DNA from: Anaerolineae bacterium
Lineage (GTDB): Bacteria; Chloroflexota; Anaerolineae; 4572-78; J111
Reading direction: 5' to 3'
Length of the DNA stretch: 64,000 nt
NCBI GenBank assembly: GCA_023382535.1
Contig: JAHDWA010000010.1
Location: forward strand, 176,925 to 240,924
Below are positions 7,708 to 16,231 of the stretch, piece after piece. A program made the translations under genes and the position numbers. Below the pieces are notes generated by a model that saw only the letters and a program-made list of their open reading frames with translations, ran no database searches and had not been told where the DNA came from. Positions within the stretch are counted from its first letter, which is position 1. Every line of letters begins with the position of its first letter.

Positions 7708-10700
7708 CGCCGCTGCCAGGTCATTCCCGGATAATCGCGGTAGAAGCCAACGGCTTCGAGAAGGGGGCGGCCGGGACTGTCCAGCACCGGCTGGCCGTTC
7801 CAGCTTTCGACGGTGAGACGGAACTCAAAGTTAGCCAGATGGTCCAGTAGCACGGTCAAGGCTTGCTGAATGAGTCCCTCGTCGGCCCCTTGCAAGGTGA
7901 TAAGCTGTGCACCTGTATCGCGGGCAACCAGCACCGGCAGTCCCCGCTGCTGCACCAGCCAGGTAGAGGGCAGCCGGGCGAAGGTAAGTTCCTCGCCGCT
8001 GGCTGTTGGGGGCAGGTCTGGCAGCGCCGGGCCGTAGAGGTTGGCCGGATCGCCCGCGTTGAGGACAACCAGGGCCTCGTCTTCCGTCGGTGGCTCGCTG
8101 CGACCGGCCCGCAGCCGCTCGACCACTTCCGGCAAGGCGAACTGGAGACCGGGCAGGCCCTGCACAAAATAGCCGCGCCGGACCTCGCCCCGCAGCTCCA
8201 GCCGTTGGAGCTGTTGGTAGATCAGATCCCAGGCCCAACTCCCCACCTCGTCGGCCAGGCTGGCGTGGGTAACTACGCCGTAGCGGGCCAGCAGTTGGCG
8301 AGCCTGCTGGGCGGCACGGTCATCGGGCGGCGCGACTTTGCCCAGCACGCCAAAACGGTGGACCAGGGTCCAGCGCCCCTCGCTTAAGGGCGGTCTTTGG
8401 GACTCGCTCGGCTGGCTCAGCCGTTCCCGTACCCGGCGTTTGGCCGCATGAAACTCGGAACGAGTGGGCCGGCGCAGCCCGTCCGGCCGCCGTTCCCGCG
8501 AGCGCAGCCGCTCGGCCAGTTCCGTTTCGAGGGAGCTGAAAGGCTTGCGCTCGCCGCCGGGGCCGGGACTTCCCTGCTGGACAATGTGCCGCAGCACGGC
8601 CAGGCTGTCGTTGGTGGCCAGGCCGGCCATCACCAGTTCGACCAGGGCGGCTTCGGCGGTGGTTTCGGCCAAGTCCAACGCGGCGCAGATGTCGGCCAGA
8701 AAGACCGCTCCCTCGCTTTTGAGGAAGTCGTAGACAGCCTGCGCCGTCTCGCTCAAGCCGGACAAATCATCCGGGGGCGGCTCCAGAAAGCTATGACCCT
8801 CGCCCCGGAACAGGAAGCGGATGCGGCCTCGCCGGGGGTCAACCCCGCCTGAACCGACCCAGACCAACTCGCCGCTCTGGCACAGCCCGGCTAACTCCGC
8901 CGGATCGTAGCGGGCCAGCCGTAAGGGCAGCACGTCGCGCTCCCAGATGCGGCCGACTATCGGCGCGGCCCGCAACTGCTGCAGCGCCTGCCGCAGTGCT
9001 CCCGGCCCGGCCAGGCGTTCCGCCGGATGGAGGTGCTGCCAGCGGGCCAGGAAGTCGGCGTAGACGGTGAAGGGTACCGGTTGAATCTCCCGCCGCAAAA
9101 TGGTCAGCGTGCGGCGGTGAATCTGCTCCAGGGTATGCAGGTCAACAAATTCATCTGCTGGAGAGACTTGACCACGGGTCGGGGTGAAACGGCCATGGGC
9201 CAGGTGACGGGCTTCAACCAGCCGGTCGAGTTCGGCTCGCAGCCAGCCAGGGGAGAAGGCATAGCGGGCCAGGATAGCCGGGAGGGTGACCGGGCCGGCA
9301 TAGGCCAGATAGCGTTCCAGAATCCGTCGCTGCGCGTCTACCGGAGGGATGGGTAAGTCATCCAGGGCTGCTAAGTCAAAGGCAGCGCGATACTCCGCCG
9401 CATATTCGGCGGCGACCCAGCGGCGACCCAGACCATGAGCGGTGGGGACAGCCAGCTCGACGATGCGGCCAGCCCCGGCCAGGTGAGCCACCCAGGCGGC
9501 CGGATCAGCGTTGGTTCGTTCGGCCAGCTCGCGGGTGGACAGGTCGCCCAACTGCTGCAGCAGCACGGCCAGTTCCTCCGCCGTGCGCACCTGGCTCGTC
9601 GGGGCGGTGTGCTGCAGGCGGCCCTGCACCTCTTGAATTGCTTCGGGCCGGAGCAGCTCGTCCAGGGCAATGTCTTTAAGTAGGTCTTGCAGCAGTTCCC
9701 GGTTCGCCGCCAGGGTTTGAAGCTGGCGCTCGGCCCGGGGCGTGTCCCACTCGTACATGTAGACGCTGACAAAATCCCACAGCAGGCTTTGCGCTACCGG
9801 CGAAGGGGTCAGCGACTCGACCAGGACCACCTGGATCTCGCCCTGTTGGATGCTGCTCAAAACCGCTTCCAGGTGGGGCAGGTCCAGCACATCCTGCAAG
9901 CAGTCACGATACGTTTCCGCTACAATTGGAAAATCCTGGAATTGGCGTACCGCTTGCAGCAGATCTTTGGCCCGCAGGCGCTGCAGCCAGAAGGGGGTGC
10001 GTTTGCCGCCGCGCAGGCTCGGCAGCAGCAGCGCCCTGGCCGCGTTCTGGCGGAACTGCGCCCCAAAGACGGCCGAGTCGGGTAGCTCCTGCAAAATGCG
10101 CTCGCGGGCCTCGGCCGGCCCCAGCCCGGCGACCACATCCAGGGGAAACTCGGCCTCAGCTTCGGGGCAGCGCAGCAAGATGCCGTCGTCGTTGGTCTGG
10201 ACCTCGACCTCGATGCCGCTGCGCTCCCGCAGCAGGCTGGCCAGGGCCAGGCCCCACGGGCCGTTGACCCGCCCGCCAAAGGGGGAGTGAACCACTAGCC
10301 GCGGGTCGCCCAGGGCGTCGTCAAACACCTCGATCAGAACCGTTCGATCTGACGAAATCGCCCCGGCTTTATCAAGCTGGTTGGCGACATAGCTCAGGAC
10401 GTGCCAGGCCGAGTGGTGATCCAGGGCATACCCGTCTTGCAGCCAGGCCAGCAGCGCCTGGATGGCCGGCTCGTCCCGTTTCTCGACAATCTTACTATGC
10501 TCGGTCCAATTCAATTCCGCCCGCAGGCGCTCGACTTGCTCGGCCACGGCCCGGCGGAAGGCGCCCACCCGCAGCCCCAATTCATAGGGCCGCCAGGGGA
10601 AATCGCCGCGCCAGAAAGGCATGCGGGGCGTTGTGCCGGGCGCTTCGGCCACGATGACCCGGTCGTCGGTGACGTCCAGCACCCGCCAGACCTGCGAGCC

Positions 10701-12461
10701 GAGCATGAGCGTGTCGCCCACGCGGGTCTCATAGACAAACTCCTCGTCCAGCTCACCCAACTTGGTCTTGCCGTCGCTGAGGTAAGCCCCAAAGCTGCCC
10801 CGGTCGGTGATGGTGCCGCCGTTGGTCAGGGCCAACAAGCGGGCGCCAGGCAGAGCAGCCACCTTGTTGTTGACCGGGTCCCAGGCCAGCCGCGCTCGCA
10901 GTTCCCGCTGGGTCTGGCTGGCGTAGCGCCCGGCCAGCATTTCGAGCACGGCCCGGAAGACGCGCGGGGTCAGTTCCTCGTAGGCGTAGGCGCAGCGGAC
11001 CAGGTCGAAAAGAGCGTCCACCGGCCAGCTTTCCACCGAAACCATGGCCACAAGCTGCTGGGCCAGCACGTCCAGCGAGTTGCGCGGGGTGTAGGTCGGT
11101 TCGACCTCGCCGCGCCGCATTCCGCCGGCAATCGCCGCCGCCTCCATGACATCCTCGCGGTGGGTGGGGAAGATACGGCCCTTACTGGTCTGGCCAACCA
11201 GGTGGCCGGAGCGGCCGACTCGCTGCAAGCCCTGGGCCACCGATTTGGGTGACTGCAACTGGACCACCAGGTCCACCGAGCCGATGTCAATACCCAGTTC
11301 AAGCGAGGAAGTGCCGACCAGGGCCGGCAGGCGGCCGGCTTTCAGGTCACGTTCCATTTCCAGGCGGGCTTCTTTGGCCATGCTGCCGTGATGGGCGCGA
11401 AAAGGTCCGGCCTGAGTCCTCGTTCCAGCGGCGAACATACCTAACCCTTTGGCCACGCCGCCGGCAATCAAGCCCGAAGGCAGGCCGGTGGCTTCGGCGG
11501 CAAGCTGCTCGTTGAGCCGGTCGGCGGTGCGCTCGGCCAGGCGGCGGTTGTTGGTAAAGACAAGGGTGGTCTGGTGCTGCCGGATCAATCCCAGGACGCG
11601 GGGGATGATCGAGGGCCAGATAGAGTCGCCGGGCAACTGCCGAAAATCCTCGACGACAGTTTCGATGCGCAGATCAAGAGCTTTCGTATAACCACTATCT
11701 ACAATATTTACCGGCCGGGGTGACAGCCGCCGGTCTGGCTCGGTACCGCTCCATTCGTTCCCGCCGAGAAAGCGAGCGACTTCGGCGAGGGGCTGGATGG
11801 TGGCGGAGAGGCCAATCCGCTGGACGGGCAGGGCGGCGAAGTGCTGCAGGCGTTCCAGGCTGAGGGCGAGATGTACCCCACGTTTGCTGCCGGCCAGGGT
11901 GTGGATTTCGTCCACGATGACGGTGCGAACGGTACGGAACATGTCACGGGCTTTGGGGCTGGTCAGCAGCAGGTAGAAGGACTCCGGGGTGGTGATGAGG
12001 ATGTGGGGCGGGGTGCGCAGCATGGCCCGCCGTTCACGCTGGGGCGTGTCGCCGGAGCGGACCATGACCTCCAGGGTAGGGCAGGGCAGGCCCAGGTCGC
12101 GGGCCTGGCGGCGAATGCCGCTGAGAGGCAGGCGCAGGTTGCGCTGGACGTCGTTGTTGAGCGCCTTGAGCGGGGAGATATAGACCAGGCGCAACTGCGG
12201 CGCGGCCTCTTTGCTCTCCGGCTCGCCGGTTGGGCTGAATTCCCGCAGCAGCCCGTCAATGCCCCATAAAAAAGCGGCCAGGGTTTTGCCGGAACCGGTC
12301 GGGGCCAGGATGAGGGTATGCTCGCCGCGCTGGATGGCCGGCCAGCCCTGGGCCTGGGGAGGGGTCGGCTGGCCGAAGGTTTCGACAAACCAGGTTCGCA
12401 CCGGCGGAGTAAAGGCGGCCAGGGCATCTTGAGAATTGATGGAAGTATCGTGAGCTTGCAT
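7704..12461 (-). CDS. lhr: Lhr-like superfamily 2 ATP-dependent helicase
   Basis: At 1585 residues this is the size of long-form Lhr helicases (E. coli Lhr is about 1540). These translocate 3'-5' on single-stranded DNA, unwind DNA or RNA:DNA duplexes, and act in repair. Motif I is APTGSGKT (53-60), motif II is DEIH (184-187), motif III lies around GLSATI, and motifs V-VI are ELGIDIGSVDLVVQ and QRVGRSGH. The winged-helix/Lhr-core module follows to about residue 850 and the long Lhr C-terminal domain fills the rest. The ATG at 12461 has no Shine-Dalgarno sequence. A TTGGAC-17-TACAAT promoter ends so close to it that the mRNA is probably leaderless. It stands alone, convergent with the DeoR fusion and divergent from the ECF sigma gene. 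Confidence 0.95.
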   Translation of the reverse strand: MQAHDTSINSQDALAAFTPPVRTWFVETFGQPTPPQAQGWPAIQRGEHTLILAPTGSGKTLAAFLWGIDGLLREFSPTGEPESKEAAPQLRLVYISPLKALNNDVQRNLRLPLSGIRRQARDLGLPCPTLEVMVRSGDTPQRERRAMLRTPPHILITTPESFYLLLTSPKARDMFRTVRTVIVDEIHTLAGSKRGVHLALSLERLQHFAALPVQRIGLSATIQPLAEVARFLGGNEWSGTEPDRRLSPRPVNIVDSGYTKALDLRIETVVEDFRQLPGDSIWPSIIPRVLGLIRQHQTTLVFTNNRRLAERTADRLNEQLAAEATGLPSGLIAGGVAKGLGMFAAGTRTQAGPFRAHHGSMAKEARLEMERDLKAGRLPALVGTSSLELGIDIGSVDLVVQLQSPKSVAQGLQRVGRSGHLVGQTSKGRIFPTHREDVMEAAAIAGGMRRGEVEPTYTPRNSLDVLAQQLVAMVSVESWPVDALFDLVRCAYAYEELTPRVFRAVLEMLAGRYASQTQRELRARLAWDPVNNKVAALPGARLLALTNGGTITDRGSFGAYLSDGKTKLGELDEEFVYETRVGDTLMLGSQVWRVLDVTDDRVIVAEAPGTTPRMPFWRGDFPWRPYELGLRVGAFRRAVAEQVERLRAELNWTEHSKIVEKRDEPAIQALLAWLQDGYALDHHSAWHVLSYVANQLDKAGAISSDRTVLIEVFDDALGDPRLVVHSPFGGRVNGPWGLALASLLRERSGIEVEVQTNDDGILLRCPEAEAEFPLDVVAGLGPAEARERILQELPDSAVFGAQFRQNAARALLLPSLRGGKRTPFWLQRLRAKDLLQAVRQFQDFPIVAETYRDCLQDVLDLPHLEAVLSSIQQGEIQVVLVESLTPSPVAQSLLWDFVSVYMYEWDTPRAERQLQTLAANRELLQDLLKDIALDELLRPEAIQEVQGRLQHTAPTSQVRTAEELAVLLQQLGDLSTRELAERTNADPAAWVAHLAGAGRIVELAVPTAHGLGRRWVAAEYAAEYRAAFDLAALDDLPIPPVDAQRRILERYLAYAGPVTLPAILARYAFSPGWLRAELDRLVEARHLAHGRFTPTRGQVSPADEFVDLHTLEQIHRRTLTILRREIQPVPFTVYADFLARWQHLHPAERLAGPGALRQALQQLRAAPIVGRIWERDVLPLRLARYDPAELAGLCQSGELVWVGSGGVDPRRGRIRFLFRGEGHSFLEPPPDDLSGLSETAQAVYDFLKSEGAVFLADICAALDLAETTAEAALVELVMAGLATNDSLAVLRHIVQQGSPGPGGERKPFSSLETELAERLRSRERRPDGLRRPTRSEFHAAKRRVRERLSQPSESQRPPLSEGRWTLVHRFGVLGKVAPPDDRAAQQARQLLARYGVVTHASLADEVGSWAWDLIYQQLQRLELRGEVRRGYFVQGLPGLQFALPEVVERLRAGRSEPPTEDEALVVLNAGDPANLYGPALPDLPPTASGEELTFARLPSTWLVQQRGLPVLVARDTGAQLITLQGADEGLIQQALTVLLDHLANFEFRLTVESWNGQPVLDSPGRPLLEAVGFYRDYPGMTWQRR

Positions 12462-12470
12462 CGTTAGAGA

Positions 12471-12499
12471 ATTGTAGAGTGAAAAACGATCTTGTCCAA
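12471..12499 (-). promoter_or_regulatory. Promoter of lhr predicting a leaderless mRNA
   Basis: On the minus strand, -35 TTGGAC (12499-12494), a 17-base spacer and -10 TACAAT (12476-12471) place the start at about 12464-12461, at or within three bases of the lhr ATG. Confidence 0.6.
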
Positions 12500-12581
12500 T
12501 TTGGTTAAAAACTTACCCCTAACCTTTACCTTTCGAAAGCAATTGGCTGGAAAAAAGTGTAGTAAAAACGCACTATTACCG

Positions 12582-12587
12582 TATAAT
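12582..12587 (+). promoter_or_regulatory. -10 box (TATAAT) upstream of the ECF sigma gene
   Basis: A consensus TATAAT lies 47 bases before the TTG start of the sigma gene. No good -35 box is at 16-18 bases, so expression may need an activator or another sigma factor. The whole 172-base gap between lhr and the sigma gene holds only these two divergent promoters. Confidence 0.4.
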
Positions 12588-12633
12588 AAAGTAACACAAC
12601 ATCTTATCTGGGCCCAGGTAGGAGTGAAAAATT

Positions 12634-13197
12634 TTGCAGACCGTTGCAACGGAAGATATAGGAACAAAAAGTAAAGAGGTTTCTGAGCCAACATTAGATT
12701 TAGCCGCCCTCTTCCAACAGTACTATCCCCGTATCTACAACTACCTGCGCTATCGGGTCAGCTCGGTGGAGGATGCCGAAGATCTGATTGGGACCGTCTT
12801 TGAGCAGGCTTATGCCCGCCGTGCCCAATTCGATCCCGGCCGGGGCGCTTTTTCAACCTGGCTGTTTCGGATCGCCCACAATGAGCTGGTCAGTTACTAT
12901 CGCAAGAAGACGAGCCGCTCGAAGTGGGAAACCGGCGCTGAAATTCCGACAGACTTGACGACCCAGGATCCTTTGCCCGAAGCTCAGCTTGTCCAGCAGG
13001 AGGTGCTGGTTTTGATGCTGCGCTGCCTGGAGCGCTTGAGCGAACGAGACCAGGAGATCGTCAGTATGAAGTTTGCGGGCAAGCTCAGAAACAATGAGAT
13101 CAGCGAGATTATGGAGATGCCAGAAAAAACGGTCAGTGTCGTGCTGCTGAGAGCGGTCCGGCGGTTGCGCCAGGAGATGGAAAAGGAGGCCGCCTGA
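12634..13197 (+). CDS. ECF-type RNA polymerase sigma factor
   Basis: A 187-residue sigma-70 family protein containing only regions 2 and 4, the ECF layout, which redirects RNA polymerase to a small regulon. Region 2 starts at LFQQYYPRIYNYLRYRV and includes DAEDLIGTVFEQAY and STWLFRIAHNELVSYYR. Region 4 holds RLSERDQEIVSMKFAG and NNEISEIMEMPEKTVSVVL, the helix-turn-helix. The start is a TTG at 12634 with AGGAG nine bases upstream; the first in-frame ATG lies deep inside region 4, so this start is needed. The stop overlaps the start of the next gene by one base (TGATG), as typical for sigma/anti-sigma pairs. Confidence 0.93.
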   Translation: MQTVATEDIGTKSKEVSEPTLDLAALFQQYYPRIYNYLRYRVSSVEDAEDLIGTVFEQAYARRAQFDPGRGAFSTWLFRIAHNELVSYYRKKTSRSKWETGAEIPTDLTTQDPLPEAQLVQQEVLVLMLRCLERLSERDQEIVSMKFAGKLRNNEISEIMEMPEKTVSVVLLRAVRRLRQEMEKEAA

Positions 13198-14507
13198 TGA
13201 ACGAACAACAACTGGCTGATCTCTTTTCGGAACAGCTTGATCGGCTGCTTGAGGGCGAGGCAGTTAACCTGCCCCCGGAAGCCGGTGATGTGCCAGAACT
13301 ATTAGAGATAATCGGACAACGCCCAAGCCAAACCCACTTTCAGGCCAGTGCTGCCGCTCAGGCGGTCTTTCAAAGCCAACTGGCGGGCTGGTTTGGATTA
13401 GTCGCCAACGGAGGAGCACCCATGGCCATCTTAGGTATATCAAAAATTTGGTTTATCAGTATTGTCGTCGCGGTTGTCACTATCATAACCGGAGCCGGTA
13501 TGATTGCCGTGATTGGCACGAGTATTTTTATCTTTAGAAGCGGCCCAGTTGTTTATGTGCCGACAAAAACTCCCACCCCTCAGGGAACGCTGGCGGTCAC
13601 GGCTTCACCCGTCGCCTCGACCACCGTTACCCCTGTGGGCACGCCGATTCCCACCGCCGTTATTACGGGCACACCCAGTCTAACGCCTGTTGTGGGACTC
13701 CCGCCGCTTGTATTTGTAGGTACCTGGCAGATTCCACGTCTGTGCGCCGGGGTATATACCTCGCAAAGCAGCCTGGTTAATGTGGGCAACGCGCCGATTG
13801 ATAACGCCGCCCTGGCCTGGGAAGTGATTGAAGGAGCGGAACTGGTTGATATGGTCGGCTTCGATTCGGCCAACCTGGTTTCAGTTGGGGAAAACCAGGC
13901 CGCACCTGTAACAGACCCCACTGCGGTTACAGCGATAAGTAACCCGCTCATCGGCGCGGTTAATTTTCAGCCCATCTCGGTCGAGCAGAAGGTCAAGCTG
14001 GATGTCAAGGTGAAAGTTAAAGAGGATTGGTGGAAGCACGAGAGCAAAACCGAGATCAAGATCAAACTTTCGGTGAAGAACAAATTTGATCTTCGGCCGC
14101 ATCCTGGCCCTGGCAGCTACAGCCAGATTATCACCATCGTCAGGCAGGATGCGCAGTGGGTTATGCTGACCGGTTTCCCCCACAACGTTGGCGAGAACAA
14201 GATGCTGGTGGACGGGCGGATCGTCGTCGTCAACAGTTGTACCGGCCTGCCGACCAACTGGCCGCCTGGCTCCAAGATTCGGGTTGTAGGTTGGCTCCAG
14301 CCGGATGGCACCTTTATTGCCATTAACATTATCGTCATTAACATCAATATCATCACCGGCGATTTTGACAGCGGCGTTCCCTTACCCGGTGGCGGCGGCA
14401 GCAGCGGCGGTGGTGGCGGCAGCCGCGGCGGCGGCGGCGGTGGTGGTGGTGGTGGCGGCGGCGGTAGCGGTGGCAGTAAGGGTGGCAGTAAGGGCGGCAG
14501 TAAATGA
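13197..14507 (+). CDS. Membrane-anchored anti-sigma-like protein with DUF5666-type domain and Gly-rich tail
   Basis: This 436-residue protein is coupled to the sigma gene, so an anti-sigma or regulator role is likely, although no zinc-binding HxxxCxxC motif is present. Residues 1-75 are cytoplasmic. A transmembrane helix of about 25 residues follows (IWFISIVVAVVTIITGAGMI). A Pro/Thr-rich linker (VPTKTPTPQ to TPSLTPV) exits the membrane, then comes a beta-rich extracytoplasmic region. A small DUF5666-like barrel (WVMLTGFPHNVGENKMLVDG, IRVVGWLQPDGTFIA) precedes the tail. The last 50 residues are almost only Gly with Ser and Lys. The tail may bind cell-wall polymer or be disordered. The domain call is from pattern, not a search. 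Confidence 0.8.
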   Translation: MNEQQLADLFSEQLDRLLEGEAVNLPPEAGDVPELLEIIGQRPSQTHFQASAAAQAVFQSQLAGWFGLVANGGAPMAILGISKIWFISIVVAVVTIITGAGMIAVIGTSIFIFRSGPVVYVPTKTPTPQGTLAVTASPVASTTVTPVGTPIPTAVITGTPSLTPVVGLPPLVFVGTWQIPRLCAGVYTSQSSLVNVGNAPIDNAALAWEVIEGAELVDMVGFDSANLVSVGENQAAPVTDPTAVTAISNPLIGAVNFQPISVEQKVKLDVKVKVKEDWWKHESKTEIKIKLSVKNKFDLRPHPGPGSYSQIITIVRQDAQWVMLTGFPHNVGENKMLVDGRIVVVNSCTGLPTNWPPGSKIRVVGWLQPDGTFIAINIIVININIITGDFDSGVPLPGGGGSSGGGGGSRGGGGGGGGGGGGGSGGSKGGSKGGSK

Positions 14508-14554
14508 GCACGCGCCAGTGCAGTGCCCCCAGCTAATCTCTCGCCGGTAATCAG

Positions 14555-14588
14555 CCAACTACCCACAGGCGGTCTTGTGGGTAGTTGG
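14555..14588 (+). terminator. Strong hairpin after the anti-sigma-like gene
   Basis: CCAACTACCCACA (14555-14567) and TGTGGGTAGTTGG (14576-14588) form a perfect 13-bp stem with an 8-base loop. Only TCATTCT follows, so it may be a leaky terminator or an mRNA-processing hairpin that separates the sigma/anti-sigma pair from the TolB-like gene. Confidence 0.6.
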
Positions 14589-14632
14589 TCATTCTGGTAA
14601 ATCGTCAGGCTTGTCTTTAAAAGGGAGGTCAA

Positions 14633-16204
14633 ATGAGTGATAATAACCCAGCCGTTTTGTCCGATCCACCTACTCCTGATACAGGGACGGTACTGCCTAA
14701 ACAAGGCTCAAATAGGCCGGTTTTATTGATAGGCGGGATTGGCTGCATGGTCTTATTCTGCGCCTTTCTCCTGGTGGGTAGCAGTATCTTTTTTGTACGG
14801 AGTGCCTTGACCGCTCCGGCTGATGGGGATACGGCAGTTTCGACCGGGGCAGAGGAACTCCAGCAGGGCGGCTTCCTGGCGGACATGGGGGGTGACAGCG
14901 GAGTGGTTTCGCCGGAAGCCGGGGAATCTCAGCAGGATGGATTCCTGGCAGACGAGTCAGAGCCAGAAGAGTCCGAAGTTCCCGGCGGCCTGCCCGAAAT
15001 GAGTCCGCTGACCTTCGCCTTAGAAACGCCTGAAACCGGCGAGCCGGTTGAGTCGGATTTCTCGTTTGCCGAAGGCACAAGCCAGATTCACGCGGTCTTT
15101 GAATACGCCAATCTCACCCCCGACCACACCTGGACCCAGGTCTGGTATCACAACGGCAGCGAGGTGTCACGCATCAGCCAACCCTGGCTGGAAGGAGTTA
15201 CCGGGACTTACGATTATCTCATCGAAGCGGGCGGCGAACCTTTACCGCCGGGCGAATGGGTTTTGGAATTTTATATCAGTGACGAATTGCTGACCGCCGG
15301 CAGCTTTACCATCGAAGGTGACGATGACTCTCTGGCGGCGGATGTCCCTGACCTGGCCGGCCTGCCCCAAACCTATCTCCTGGTTTACCCCAAGTGGAAC
15401 GGCGAGAAGCACGACCTGTACCTGAACGAAACCGACGGCAGCCAGGAGCAGTTCATTCTTGGGCGCGCCGCCGGGCCTTCCTGGTCGCTGGACAGCCGCT
15501 ATATTTTTGTCTATGGCGAAGAGGGCATTGACCAGCTCTACCCGCAGTCGGGGGTGACCAACGGCATTATGCGCCTGACGGCGACCTCTCTGCCGGCCAG
15601 CCCCAAGCAAATCCAACTTTATCAGGGGCACGGCTGGAATGACGGCACCGCCCGTTGGGCTAACGTGGCCCCGGATGGGAGCATGATCGCCTACGATGGC
15701 GATCGGGGTGGGGGCCGCCGGATTTACTTCCTGGGCACCGAGGCCAACCAGCAGTTCCGCTACGAGATCATCGGCGAGCAGGCGGATTGGTCACCGGACA
15801 GCCAGAAAATCGTCTACCGCTCCGGCCGCAACAACCAAACGGGCATCTGGATTTCCAATCGCACCGACTCCGGGCATACCCGTCTCACTACGGGGGGCAG
15901 CGACTCCTTCCCCACCTGGTCGCCGGACGGGCAGACCATTGCTTTCAGCCGTGACAGTGGCGGCAGTACCGATATTTACATGGTGAATGTGGATGGCAGC
16001 AATCTGCAGCGTCTCACCGACGCCCCCGGCCACGACACCCTCCCTGCCTACTTACCCAACGGCGAGCTTGTTTTCCGCAGCACGCGGAGCGGCAGTTGGA
16101 GTATCTGGAAAATGAAGGGCGACGGCTCGGAGCAGGTCGAAATCATTCCCAATGCTCCGGTTGGCCCTGACTGGTCCTTTAGCCGGATCGGGGTGCTGCG
16201 CTGA
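14633..16204 (+). CDS. Membrane-anchored TolB-like beta-propeller protein (PD40 repeats)
   Basis: A 523-residue protein starting after AAGGGAGGT. One transmembrane helix lies at about residues 30-55 (VLLIGGIGCMVLFCAFLLVG), followed by an acidic Gly/Glu linker to about 125 and an immunoglobulin-like domain with HTWTQVWYHNG. The C-terminal half has WD40-like PD40 repeats, e.g. YRSGRNNQTGIWISN, SFPTWSPDGQTIAFSRD, STDIYMVNVDGSNLQRLT and FRSTRSGSWSIWKMKGDG. Such extracytoplasmic propellers bind proteins or glycans. The same strand and position behind a sigma/anti-sigma pair suggest it belongs to that surface-stress operon. Catalytic function is not indicated. Confidence 0.85.
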   Translation: MSDNNPAVLSDPPTPDTGTVLPKQGSNRPVLLIGGIGCMVLFCAFLLVGSSIFFVRSALTAPADGDTAVSTGAEELQQGGFLADMGGDSGVVSPEAGESQQDGFLADESEPEESEVPGGLPEMSPLTFALETPETGEPVESDFSFAEGTSQIHAVFEYANLTPDHTWTQVWYHNGSEVSRISQPWLEGVTGTYDYLIEAGGEPLPPGEWVLEFYISDELLTAGSFTIEGDDDSLAADVPDLAGLPQTYLLVYPKWNGEKHDLYLNETDGSQEQFILGRAAGPSWSLDSRYIFVYGEEGIDQLYPQSGVTNGIMRLTATSLPASPKQIQLYQGHGWNDGTARWANVAPDGSMIAYDGDRGGGRRIYFLGTEANQQFRYEIIGEQADWSPDSQKIVYRSGRNNQTGIWISNRTDSGHTRLTTGGSDSFPTWSPDGQTIAFSRDSGGSTDIYMVNVDGSNLQRLTDAPGHDTLPAYLPNGELVFRSTRSGSWSIWKMKGDGSEQVEIIPNAPVGPDWSFSRIGVLR

Positions 16205-16231
16205 TGACGATGCTGAGGTTCTGAACCAGGC

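Noticed and set aside
10401..11252. Plus-strand frame of 283 codons inside lhr
   Set aside because: Antisense to conserved helicase motifs, with no ribosome site or family resemblance; produced by high GC.
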